Both the position numbers and the translations under genes were made by a program. A stretch of 64,000 nucleotides of DNA, taken from assembly GCF_019243775.1 (NCBI RefSeq), contig NZ_CP069157.1, forward strand, positions 1,054,001 to 1,118,000, in the 5' to 3' direction. Shown piece by piece: positions 52,990 through 63,547 of the stretch (its first letter is position 1; the number at the start of each line of letters is the position of its first letter). The notes under the pieces were generated by a model, which saw nothing but the letters and a program-made list of their open reading frames with translations, was not told the origin of the DNA and did no database searches. The DNA is from Morganella morganii. GTDB taxonomy: Bacteria > Pseudomonadota > Gammaproteobacteria > Enterobacterales > Enterobacteriaceae.

Positions 52990-54150
52990 GTGAGTCACAG
53001 CATCCGCACGCCGCGTCCTGACAGTGTGTTAATCCCTGTCGCCGGTCTGACGTTATTTGCGATTGCATCCGGTTATCTGATGAGCCTGATCCCGTTATCG
53101 CTGGGTCATTTTGCCATCGGTACCGATTACGCAGGCTGGTTAGCCAGTGCTTACTATATTGGTTTATTGCTCGGTTCGATGCTGATTGAGCCGGTGATTG
53201 CCCGTATCGGTCACCGCCGTTCCTTTATTCTCTTTGTGCTGGCGCTGGCGGCAACCGTGGCGGTTCTGCCGTTTTATACCGATCTCAGCGCGTGGCTGGC
53301 TTCCCGGATGCTGGCCGGGGTGGCGGTTGCCGGTATTTTTGTGGTGATTGAATCCTGGCTGCTGATTGGCGATAACCCGGCTGTCCGCGCCAAACGCCTG
53401 AGCTTCTACATGACTGCACTGTACGGCGGCACCACACTTGGCCAGCTGGCGATCGGCGTGTTCGGAACCGCAGGTGTCGTGCCGTTTGCGGTGGTGATGG
53501 TTCTGCTGTTTGCTGCTGTACTGCCGCCGCTGTTCTCAAAAGCACAGCCGGTGTGTCACGGCGGGCATAAAAGCTTATCCCTTAAACAGATCCTGCGTCT
53601 GAGCAAACCGGCGATGGTCGGCTGTATGACTTCCGGTATTGTGATGGGCACCATTTACGGGCTGATGCCGCTGGCATTGCAGGAAAAACATTACAACACC
53701 GGACAGGTCGGCGGCCTGATGGCGGCCATTATCCTCGGCGGGATGATTATCCAGCCGGTGATCAGTAAATTATCTTCCCGCATGAGCAAAGTATTATTAC
53801 TGGCGATGGTCTCACTCGCCGGGGTATTTGCGATGGGAATGATTTATCTCTCTGGTCACTATCTGGTGATGGTGGTGGCGCTGACACTGCTGGGGATGTC
53901 TTCCTTTGCCCTGTATCCGGTGGCAATCACACTGGCGTGTGACACACTCACCGCGAATGTGATTGTGGCGGCAACACAGGTGATGCTGTTCTGCTACAGC
54001 GTGGGGTCGGCAGCGGGCCCGCTGGTGGCCGGACAGTTTATGAAACAGCCGGACGGTATTATGAGTTTCTTCTTTATTGTGCTGCTCTCCACCGCGATTT
54101 ATATGCTGCTTTCTGCGGTACGCCGCAAATCGCGGATTCTGGCAAGCTGA
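52990..54150 (+). CDS. MFS transporter, YcaD-like
   Basis: 386 residues, 12 membrane helices. The pattern YAGWLASAYYIGLLLGSMLIEPVIARIGHRRSF, SRMLAGVAVAGIFVVIESWLLIG, and SGIVMGTIYGLMPLAL resembles E. coli YcaD, a transporter of unknown substrate. The start is GTG with GGTGGAGA upstream. The 280-base gap before it is AT-rich with T-runs but shows no recognised riboswitch. It ends at a bidirectional terminator. Confidence 0.83.
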   Translation: MSHSIRTPRPDSVLIPVAGLTLFAIASGYLMSLIPLSLGHFAIGTDYAGWLASAYYIGLLLGSMLIEPVIARIGHRRSFILFVLALAATVAVLPFYTDLSAWLASRMLAGVAVAGIFVVIESWLLIGDNPAVRAKRLSFYMTALYGGTTLGQLAIGVFGTAGVVPFAVVMVLLFAAVLPPLFSKAQPVCHGGHKSLSLKQILRLSKPAMVGCMTSGIVMGTIYGLMPLALQEKHYNTGQVGGLMAAIILGGMIIQPVISKLSSRMSKVLLLAMVSLAGVFAMGMIYLSGHYLVMVVALTLLGMSSFALYPVAITLACDTLTANVIVAATQVMLFCYSVGSAAGPLVAGQFMKQPDGIMSFFFIVLLSTAIYMLLSAVRRKSRILAS

Positions 54151-54163
54151 TACCGCCGGAACG

Positions 54164-54190
54164 AAAAATGCCCTCACTGAGGGCATTTTT
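54164..54190. terminator. Bidirectional terminator
   Basis: AAAAATGCCCTCA and GAGGGCATTTTT form a perfect stem with a tiny loop, A-run on one side and T-run on the other; it serves both the MFS gene and the convergent DUF4822 gene. Confidence 0.92.
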
Positions 54191-54202
54191 GTATATCGCT
54201 AT

Positions 54203-54688
54203 TTATTCTGCGGTTTTTGGTTTATGGACAATATCCGCATAATGACTTTTATCATCAGGTTTCGGGTAGACGCGGTAAATATATTCATCCGGCGCCACTT
54301 TGATATTTTCGACCACCCGGGTAAACAGCACTTCCCCTTTATCATTTTTACCGGTCAGCGTCCGGGTTTTACCGTCCGCGCTGAAGGACCAGTCGCCCTG
54401 TAATTTCAGCTTTCCTTCCGGGGTGTACATCTTAACGGAACCGTCTTTCTCATAGTTGGCCAGACCAAAGAAGCCCGCCACACTTTCATCGGTGGCCGGA
54501 ATGGCTTTACCGTCCTGATCCAGTGCCTCTGTCGTGACCCAGGTTTTGCCAATCAGATAATCAGCGGTATTTGCGGTTTTCTGTGCCGTGGCTGTCAGGG
54601 GTTTTACCTGAACATCCGCTGTGGCCGCCAGTGCTGAAAAGGAATACGCCGCTGCGATGATACCGGCAATCATTGTTGTTTTTTTCAT
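54203..54688 (-). CDS. Exported DUF4822-type protein
   Basis: 161 residues with a signal peptide of about 21 (ending ALA-ATA). The mature domain reads YLIGKTWVTTEALDQDGKAIP, ESVAGFFGLANYEKDGSVKMYT, GDWSFSADGKTRTL and YRVYPKPDDKSHYADIVH, which matches DUF4822 as I recall it. Function is unknown. It converges on the MFS gene and is divergent from the iteron-preceded gene at 55026. Confidence 0.75.
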   Translation of the reverse strand: MKKTTMIAGIIAAAYSFSALAATADVQVKPLTATAQKTANTADYLIGKTWVTTEALDQDGKAIPATDESVAGFFGLANYEKDGSVKMYTPEGKLKLQGDWSFSADGKTRTLTGKNDKGEVLFTRVVENIKVAPDEYIYRVYPKPDDKSHYADIVHKPKTAE

Positions 54689-54854
54689 GTCAGTTCCTCA
54701 GGTTGTTCTGTTTGCTGTCTTTTTTAGTGATAACAATTCCCTATATCAATAATAAGGGGATTAATCTTATTGGCTCATTTTTTATGTAAGGAAGTATAAA
54801 GCTGATTAAATTTTATCGTCATTTCTGACACATCTTTCTTCGTGCAAAAAGGTT

Positions 54855-54915
54855 GAAATGTGGAGAAAAAATGAAGAACTGTGCAGAAATTATGATGAAT
54901 TGTGCAGGGATTATG
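54855..54915 (+). repeat. Three 21-bp direct repeats (iterons)
   Basis: GAAYTGTGCAGRRATTATG occurs at 54876 and 54897 (19-base units on a 21-base period), and a degenerate copy matching 15 of 19 lies in phase at 54855. The array sits 110-170 bases before the start at 55026. Two-helical-turn spacing suggests tandem binding of a dimeric activator on one DNA face. Confidence 0.75.
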
Positions 54916-55025
54916 GTTTCATAGTCAGAAAGGGTAAAACGGATTGTCTTACACACCGGTATCGGCAATGATGACATCAACAGCAAAACAGTGCTTCAGA
55001 AAATTAATTAAGAAGGAATGTTAAT

Positions 55026-55535
55026 ATGAAAAAAATCATTGCAGGTGTTATCGGTCTGAGTTTATTAGGTGCGGGTATGACCGCGTTCGCAGCACCAGCT
55101 CCGGTTAATCAGCCGCAGCAGAATGGTCAGTATATGAATGGCTACGGCAACTGCGACGGTAACGGCGGTCGTCATATGATGCGCGGCAACCATGACGGGC
55201 GCGGCTATCATAATAACCGCGGATACCATAATGGTGGTTACAACCGTGCACCGGTCTTTCAGTCAGCACTGACCACTGCCACCCCGGGTGAAGCCCTGAA
55301 AAAAATGAGCGCTGATGCCCCGGCAGTCAGTAAAGACGGCAAACAGTATTTTGTCCGCGCCAGCGTCCGTGATATGAACGGCAACACGCTGTATCAGTCT
55401 TCATTATCCACCGCAACGCCGAAAGAAGCACTGACGAAAATGGCGGGTGATGCACCAGCTGCCGCATCCGGCCAGCAGTATTATGTCCGCGCAGGCATTA
55501 TGGAAATTCTGCCGGTTAACAACACCGCACAGTAA
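55026..55535 (+). CDS. Exported two-repeat protein with His/Gly/Asn-rich region
   Basis: 169 residues. The signal peptide ends AFA-APA (about 23). A His/Gly/Asn-rich stretch (about 38-75, with GGRHMM, NHDGRGYHNNRGYHNGGYN) could bind metal. Then two tandem modules of about 38 residues: QSALTTATPGEALKKM...YFVRA and QSSLSTATPKEALTKM...YYVRA. I do not recognise the family. AAGGA precedes the ATG, and a 21-bp iteron array lies upstream. Confidence 0.7.
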   Translation: MKKIIAGVIGLSLLGAGMTAFAAPAPVNQPQQNGQYMNGYGNCDGNGGRHMMRGNHDGRGYHNNRGYHNGGYNRAPVFQSALTTATPGEALKKMSADAPAVSKDGKQYFVRASVRDMNGNTLYQSSLSTATPKEALTKMAGDAPAAASGQQYYVRAGIMEILPVNNTAQ

Positions 55536-55553
55536 TCGCTGTCATGAACAAAC

Positions 55554-55582
55554 AAAAATGCCCTCTGATGAGGGCGTTTTTG
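55554..55582 (+). terminator. Terminator after the two-repeat protein
   Basis: AAAAATGCCCTC pairs with GAGGGCGTTTTT over TGAT (one G-U pair), followed by T residues. Confidence 0.88.
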
Positions 55583-55606
55583 CTTTACGGATAAAAGTCT
55601 GAGCGG

Positions 55607-56314
55607 TCAGAGTGTCAGTGCAGTTTCCAGAGCCAGCTCAATCATATTGTGCATCGCGTTCTGGCGCTGATCGATGGTCAGTTTACCGCCGTTTTTAATA
55701 TGATCAGAAGTGGTGAGGATCGCCAGTGCCCGTGCGCCCAGCTCCGCCGCGACGGTGTACAGCCCGGCGACTTCCATATCCACCCCGAGAATGCCGTATT
55801 GCTCCATCACGGCAAACAGTTCCGGGCGGGTGGTGTAAAACAGATCCGCAGTAAACACGTTACCGGTCTTGACCGGTAACTGCAGACGCTCAGCGGTTTT
55901 CACCGCAGATGCCAGCAAGTGCCAGTCCGCCAGTGCCGCCAGGTCGTTACCGTAAAAACGGTCACGGTTCACTTTGGAATCGGTACTTGCGCCCATGGCG
56001 ATCACCACATCCATCAGTGACACATCATCCCGCACTGCGCCGCAGGTGCCGATACGGATGAGGTTTTTCACACCAAAATCCTGAATCAACTCATACGCAT
56101 ACATTGAAATTGAGGGGATACCCATGCCGTGAGCCATCACCGAAATCCGTTTGCCTTTGTATTCTCCGGTATAACCCAGCATATTGCGGACGCTGTTTAC
56201 TTCCCGCGCCTGCGATAAATAATGTTCAGCAATAAACTTGGCGCGCAGGGGATCTCCGGGCATAATGATGGTTTCCGCGAAATCGTTTGCGCTTGCCTGA
56301 ATTGCAACTGCCAT
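55607..56314 (-). CDS. deoD: Purine nucleoside phosphorylase DeoD
   Basis: 235 residues, hexameric family. Phosphorolysis of purine (deoxy)nucleosides to base plus sugar-1-phosphate. Phosphate-binding [44 protein letters not shown], and base-site DMEVAGLY and TTSDHI with catalytic Asp are present. It is divergent from a nucleoside transporter gene, a logical uptake-and-salvage pair. Confidence 0.96.
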   Translation of the reverse strand: MAVAIQASANDFAETIIMPGDPLRAKFIAEHYLSQAREVNSVRNMLGYTGEYKGKRISVMAHGMGIPSISMYAYELIQDFGVKNLIRIGTCGAVRDDVSLMDVVIAMGASTDSKVNRDRFYGNDLAALADWHLLASAVKTAERLQLPVKTGNVFTADLFYTTRPELFAVMEQYGILGVDMEVAGLYTVAAELGARALAILTTSDHIKNGGKLTIDQRQNAMHNMIELALETALTL

Positions 56315-56444
56315 AAAAGCACTCTCCTCTCAATCAAACCGTGTGAAGGGTCGGTATTTGTTGGTCAGCATGTTAACACGGTTTGGTTTTTATGCCGCCG
56401 CTGCCGGCGGATTTTTCACTCAGGGTTTTTACCGGATTACACAT

Positions 56445-57713
56445 ATGAATACAGCAATCGGCATTCTCGGGATCGTGGTACTGCTGGGAATAGGTTATTT
56501 ACTGTCTGAAAACCGCCGCGCTATTAATCTGCGCACGGTGGTACTGGCTTTTACCATTGAACTGGCGCTGGGCGGATTAATTCTCTATTCCCCGGCCGGA
56601 CAGCACGTTTTATTTGTGATGGCAGAGGCAGTCACCACAGTAATCAACTTCAATAATGCCGGAACATCCTTTATTTTCGGCGGTCTGGTCTCTGACAAAA
56701 TGTTTGAGATTTTCGGCAGCGGCGGGTTTGTTATCGCGCTGCGGGTATTGCCGATTATTGTCTTTTTCTCCGCCTTGTCAGCGGTACTTTATTATCTGGG
56801 GATTATGCAGATCCTCGTGCGCTGGGTCGGCGGGGCGTTACAGCGTCTGCTGAAAACCAGCCGTGCGGAATCGATGAACTCAGCGGCCAATATTTTTCTT
56901 GGTGTGACAGAAGCGCCTTTGCTGGTTAAACCGTATCTCGGCAGCATGACCCGCTCTGAACTGTTTGCTGTACTGTGCGGCGGGCTGGCATCTATCGCCG
57001 GTACTATGCTGGTGAGCTATGCTTCGCTGGGCGTAAAAATGGAATACCTGCTGGCCGCTTCCTTTATGGCGGCACCAGGCGGGTTACTGTTTGCTAAACT
57101 GATGATCCCGGAAACACAGCAGACGGCCGATGAATCCGGCGCCAAACCGGTGCAGGAAAACCGCCCGGCGAATATTATTGACGCGGCGGCGGAAGGGGCG
57201 ATTAACGGCCTGAATATGGCGCTGGCGGTCGGCGCAATGCTGCTGGCGTTTGTCAGCCTGGTGGCGCTGTTAAACGGATTGCTCGGCGGTGTCGGCGGCT
57301 GGTTCGGTCTGCCGGATCTGAGCATGGAGCTGATCCTGGGCTATCTGCTGTCACCGCTGGCGTGGCTGATGGGTATTCCGTGGAATGAAGCGCTGACATC
57401 CGGTGCCATTATCGGGCAGAAAATTGTTATCAACGAATTTTTTGCCTATGCCAACCTGGCGGAATATCTGAAGGGCAATGAAGTCGTGGCTGCCACCGGT
57501 CTGCCGATGACTGAGCGGACACAAATCATCCTCTCGTTCGCTCTGTGCGGGTTTGCCAACTTCGGTACCGTGGCAATTGCTATCGGCGGTATCGGCAGTC
57601 TGATCCCGAACCGGCGCAAAGAAATTGCCACCCTCGGGATGAAAGCACTGGTCGCAGGGGTATTATCCAACCTGATGGCGGCCACAATTGCGGGGCTGTT
57701 TATCGGCGGATAA
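56445..57713 (+). CDS. Concentrative nucleoside transporter (NupC/NupX family)
   Basis: 422 residues from MNTAIGILGIV; the open frame upstream is unrelated. About nine to ten helices, with substrate-site motifs GTSFIFGGLVSDKM, IFLGVTEAPLLVKPYL and GQKIVINEFFAYANL followed by LCGFANFGTVAIAIGG. It imports nucleosides with protons. Pairing with deoD fits nucleoside salvage. The ribosome site is weak. Confidence 0.9.
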   Translation: MNTAIGILGIVVLLGIGYLLSENRRAINLRTVVLAFTIELALGGLILYSPAGQHVLFVMAEAVTTVINFNNAGTSFIFGGLVSDKMFEIFGSGGFVIALRVLPIIVFFSALSAVLYYLGIMQILVRWVGGALQRLLKTSRAESMNSAANIFLGVTEAPLLVKPYLGSMTRSELFAVLCGGLASIAGTMLVSYASLGVKMEYLLAASFMAAPGGLLFAKLMIPETQQTADESGAKPVQENRPANIIDAAAEGAINGLNMALAVGAMLLAFVSLVALLNGLLGGVGGWFGLPDLSMELILGYLLSPLAWLMGIPWNEALTSGAIIGQKIVINEFFAYANLAEYLKGNEVVAATGLPMTERTQIILSFALCGFANFGTVAIAIGGIGSLIPNRRKEIATLGMKALVAGVLSNLMAATIAGLFIGG

Positions 57714-57758
57714 ACAATCTGTGATCTGCTCTTCCGAAGCAACCTGAATGTCAGGTTC

Positions 57759-57859
57759 ATGATAACGGGCAGGCGAACGAAAAGCATGCGAGCCATGGAT
57801 GGCGAGCCTGAGCGTACAGGGAGGTATTTACAGCGGCTTTTCGTTTTGCCCGTTATCAT
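57759..57859 (+). repeat. Dispersed hairpin repeat, copy 2
   Basis: A 101-base element after the nucleoside transporter gene. Arms ATGATAACGGGCA and TGCCCGTTATCAT pair perfectly, continuing with ACGAAAAG and CTTTTCGT. Its 43-base left core is identical to copy 1, while the arms differ by compensated changes. It carries GTACAGGGAGGT at 57814-57825. Confidence 0.87.
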
Positions 57860-57915
57860 CAGAACCGGAAGGGCGGCGCCGGGCTTAACACCGCACCGTC
57901 CTGTCCGGCAGAGGA

Positions 57916-58923
57916 TTACTTATAATCCCCCTGCAGATAACGGTAAAAAGAGGGATTCACCCATACTTTTTCACTCGTTACCTGCATCCCGCTTTTCGCT
58001 TTGCGGATATTTTCCGCCTGTTTTTCCGCGTTTTCCGGCAGTGCCATCAAATCAGCCTGATAATGACCGCTGGTCACACGGGTTTCGGCTACCACATCAT
58101 AACCGTCCACAGGGACATAACTGCGGTAAAACGGCTGCCACCAGGCGGCGCGGATCAGCCCTTTCTGGTCAGCAGTATTTTTCTTGGCGTACTGGTCAAT
58201 CAGGCTCTGAAAGCGGTTACGCTCTTCAGCTGACGGAAATTCCAGGTCGAGATTATATTCACTGGCGATCGCCACTTTTTTGCCGCTTTTCAGCGTGGTA
58301 ACCGGATAATCCGCCTCACCCCATTCGTCCAGATAAAGAAACGCAGATGATTTCGGCGTCAGCTGCACTTTCGGATCAAACCCTTCGCGGCGCAGCAGAT
58401 AAATCAGCTGGGCGGCGTGATCGATATCATTATGGCCGTAGCGGATCATCCGTGTTTTATCAAAGCCGGATTCTTCGCGGGTATCCACCAGGTTATAGCC
58501 GCTGGTATAGCCTTTATCAATAAAGTTATTCAGGGTTTTCAGCGTCTTCGTGTCATTCGGGAACACTGCGGTTTTCCAGGCGGTATGCAGGCGCGGCACA
58601 ATATTTTTATCCGACACATTGCCGAGATAGCGGGTGTGCTCCTGCTGTTGTGCATCAACAAAGGCCTGAAGCTTATCACTCTCTGCTGCCGGATTTTTCA
58701 GGTCATCCGCCGTCAGGGCACCGATGGTGATCATCAGCGCATCGAACCGGTTTGCTTCCGGCTGCTGTGTCAGTGCGGAAATCTGTGCCGGGCTGTAGGT
58801 CTCCGCCAGTTCGGTCAGAGAGAGCTTTTCGGCGGCCTGCTGTGAGGTCAGCGCCAGAGCAGGGTGTAAACCACTGAAAAAGAATGCAGATAACAACGTA
58901 CCGATAAATAACGATTTTTGCAT
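57916..58923 (-). CDS. Unrecognised exported protein
   Basis: 335 residues with a signal peptide of about 25 (ending ALA-LTS). The mature protein has a helical N-terminal part (AAEKLSLTELAETYSPAQISALTQ) and a mixed domain with RYGHNDIDHAAQLIYLLRREGFDPKVQLTPKSSAFLYLDEWG and AAWWQPFYRSYVPVDGYDVVAETRVTSGHYQADLMAL. No cysteines or catalytic motif stand out. Function and family are not known to me. It is a monocistronic gene. Confidence 0.7.
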   Translation of the reverse strand: MQKSLFIGTLLSAFFFSGLHPALALTSQQAAEKLSLTELAETYSPAQISALTQQPEANRFDALMITIGALTADDLKNPAAESDKLQAFVDAQQQEHTRYLGNVSDKNIVPRLHTAWKTAVFPNDTKTLKTLNNFIDKGYTSGYNLVDTREESGFDKTRMIRYGHNDIDHAAQLIYLLRREGFDPKVQLTPKSSAFLYLDEWGEADYPVTTLKSGKKVAIASEYNLDLEFPSAEERNRFQSLIDQYAKKNTADQKGLIRAAWWQPFYRSYVPVDGYDVVAETRVTSGHYQADLMALPENAEKQAENIRKAKSGMQVTSEKVWVNPSFYRYLQGDYK

Positions 58924-59163
58924 GTTTTATCCTGTAAATGCAGCGAACAAACGATTGCATCACCATATCACAGAGTTGCAATCTGAGTGATAAAGTGTCG
59001 TGATTTTTTTACACCGGACAGAGATGAAAAAATGCGCGTCAACCCTTGCAGGACGGAGCGGGATGAGTAAGATACGCGGTACGTGATAGTCATCACGGTT
59101 TTGGAGAGATTATGAAAGCGCTTTACCGTAAGTTTATAAAAAAAATCGATCAGTTTTCCGCTC

Positions 59164-59307
59164 TTATCCCGATGCGTTTTTTCTGATCCGGCGTTCCCGT
59201 CTCTCCCTGCGCGTCATATGAACAGTGCGCTGCACCTGAATAAGCAACCGCAGAGCTTCCCGGCGGGTAAACAGCGGATGTTGCCAGTGTAACAGGGTGA
59301 AATACAT
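59164..59307 (-). CDS. Possible small basic protein
   Basis: 47 codons from an ATG preceded by GGGAGG at good spacing. It begins MYFTLLHWQHPLFTRREAL and ends with a strongly basic RRERRERRIRKNASG. It follows the tyrosine permease gene on the same strand. A second GGAGG-ATG unit, a 14-base exact duplicate, lies 52 bases upstream at 59357-59370. I do not recognise it; coding status is uncertain. Confidence 0.4.
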   Translation of the reverse strand: MYFTLLHWQHPLFTRREALRLLIQVQRTVHMTRRERRERRIRKNASG

Positions 59308-59347
59308 GATTTGCCTCCCGGCAGATCAGAGAGAACCGCTGCACAAG

Positions 59348-59375
59348 CGGCCGGAGCATGATTTGCCTCCGGCCG
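59348..59375 (-). terminator. GC-rich hairpin after the permease gene
   Basis: CGGCCGGAG and CTCCGGCCG pair (9 bp) over a 10-base loop 12 bases after the permease stop. No T-run follows, so it may be a weak terminator or an RNA end stabiliser. Confidence 0.5.
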
Positions 59376-59386
59376 TCTGTAACCGC

Positions 59387-60655
59387 TTATTTAAATGCCG
59401 GCAGCCAGCCGAACACATCCAGAATGACCGTCAGATACACAATCGCACCGCAGACAATCACCAGATTCAGTACCGCGCTGTTACACGGCGAACGGTAAAT
59501 GGTATCGCTGTCGCTGTAGCGTTTGCGGGAGGCTTTTACCAGGAACGGCGGTAAAATCACACTCCAGATAGTAAAGGCCAGACCGGCATAACCGATGGCA
59601 TAAACGAATCCGTTCGGGAAGAAGAAACACACCACCGCCGGTGGCAGATACGTCACTACTGCTGTTTTGAAACGACCGGCGCTGTCATTTTTAAAGTTCA
59701 GCAGGTCGGCAATATAGTCAAACAGGCCGAGTGTTGCTGCCAGCAGGGAACTGGCCACCGCAAAGTTACCGAAGAATGTCAGGATAAGATCCATGGTTTT
59801 CCCTGACATCACCCCGCCGATAGCCTCAACGAACACATCAATGTTCCCGCCTTTGGCAATAATCGGGGAGAAGTTGGCGCGGCTGATATTGCCCATCGTG
59901 ACACCCAGCCAGAAGATATACAGCAGTACCGCAAATATTGTCCCGATAATAATTGAACGGGTAATAAAGCGGAATTTGGTTTTGCCGTACAACTTCACCA
60001 GGCTCGGCACGTTACCGTGGAAACCAAACGAAATAATACAGAACGGCAGTGTCATCAGAACATAAGGCAGATATTTCGTTCCGGGTATTGCCACTGATGC
60101 GGAATCCAGCAGATTGGCAATTTCCACGTGTGCAACCAGTCCGGAGAAGGTGGCAAAGAACGCGATAAACTTACCGAAAATTAAAATGGTGGTAATACGT
60201 CCGACCCATAATGAGCTGTACCAGACAATCGCAGCCACCAGACAGGCGACAATCACGACCGCGGCTTTTATCGGCAGGGCGACACCGGTATATTTTAATA
60301 TCGTCTGAGTCAGAACAGCGGATGACCCGGATATATAGGCATACGTCAGAATATAGAGTACAAACCCGAAGGCAATACCCACGACAATATTCCATTTTTT
60401 GCCCAGTAACTCGGTGGTGAAGGTATTAAAGCTGGCGCCCGGTTCAAAATGCAGGTTAACTTCAACTAACATCAGACCGGTCAGTAACATCATAATTGCA
60501 ACTAAAATCAAAATAACGGTGGCACCGGAAAACCAGACACCGGCCATCGCAATCGGCAAAGAAAACATACCGCCGCCAACGACTGTTGCTATAACAAGCA
60601 TGGTTCCGCTGGTCAGTCCGGGTGATTTATTTGTATCGGCACTATGAATACTCAT
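59387..60655 (-). CDS. Aromatic amino acid (tyrosine) permease, HAAAP family
   Basis: 422 residues, about 11 membrane helices. Hydroxy/aromatic amino acid permease signatures: GTMLVIATVVGGGMFSLPIAMAGVWF near the N-terminus, VEVNLHFEPGASFNTFT, and LPFCIISFGFHGNVPSLVKLYG. It resembles Mtr/TutB/TyrP. It is directly downstream of tyrosine phenol-lyase, so tyrosine import is the likely role. A terminator between the genes suggests partly separate expression. Confidence 0.9.
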   Translation of the reverse strand: MSIHSADTNKSPGLTSGTMLVIATVVGGGMFSLPIAMAGVWFSGATVILILVAIMMLLTGLMLVEVNLHFEPGASFNTFTTELLGKKWNIVVGIAFGFVLYILTYAYISGSSAVLTQTILKYTGVALPIKAAVVIVACLVAAIVWYSSLWVGRITTILIFGKFIAFFATFSGLVAHVEIANLLDSASVAIPGTKYLPYVLMTLPFCIISFGFHGNVPSLVKLYGKTKFRFITRSIIIGTIFAVLLYIFWLGVTMGNISRANFSPIIAKGGNIDVFVEAIGGVMSGKTMDLILTFFGNFAVASSLLAATLGLFDYIADLLNFKNDSAGRFKTAVVTYLPPAVVCFFFPNGFVYAIGYAGLAFTIWSVILPPFLVKASRKRYSDSDTIYRSPCNSAVLNLVIVCGAIVYLTVILDVFGWLPAFK

Positions 60656-60745
60656 AATAAAAGTTTCCTATTAATGATAAATATCACCAACAGCATTCAT
60701 ATTTATCGATTTTATTTGTTCTTTATTGTTATAGGGATGCAGAGA

Positions 60746-60776
60746 CAAAAAGGCCCCATTAAAATAATGAGGCCTC
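60746..60776 (-). terminator. Terminator of tyrosine phenol-lyase
   Basis: On the minus strand AGGCCTCATTA...TAATGGGGCCT forms an 11-bp stem (with mismatch/wobble) followed by TTTTTG. It stands between tpl and the permease gene. Confidence 0.82.
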
Positions 60777-60789
60777 TGTCATCAGATAA

Positions 60790-63419
<2,630 letters not shown>

Positions 63420-63448
63420 TTGAAAACCCTGCCGGGCAGGAGTGTAAT
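63420..63448 (+). promoter_or_regulatory. Sigma-70 promoter of tRNA-Thr
   Basis: TTGAAA and TGTAAT are 17 bases apart; the tRNA starts 8 bases after the -10 box. Confidence 0.72.
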
Positions 63449-63456
63449 AATGCCGT

Positions 63457-63532
63457 GCCGGATTAGCTCAGTTGGCAGAGCAGTTCATTCGTAATGAAAA
63501 GGTCACCAGTTCGAATCCGGTATCCGGCACCA
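63457..63532 (+). tRNA. thrW: tRNA-Thr (anticodon CGT)
   Basis: 76 bases with encoded CCA. The acceptor stem GCCGGAT/ATCCGGC is perfect and the anticodon loop TTCGTAA gives CGT, reading ACG. It corresponds to E. coli thrW, a known prophage attachment site. The T-stem has one A-C mismatch (ACCAG with CCGGT), and the first anticodon-stem pair is G-A, the latter also in E. coli thrW. Confidence 0.95.
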
Positions 63533-63547
63533 TTACTTATCAAAGAG

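Noticed and set aside
63457..63532. G-A mismatch at the top of the tRNA-Thr anticodon stem as evidence of a defective tRNA
   Set aside because: E. coli thrW has the same mismatch as I recall it, so it is a family feature.
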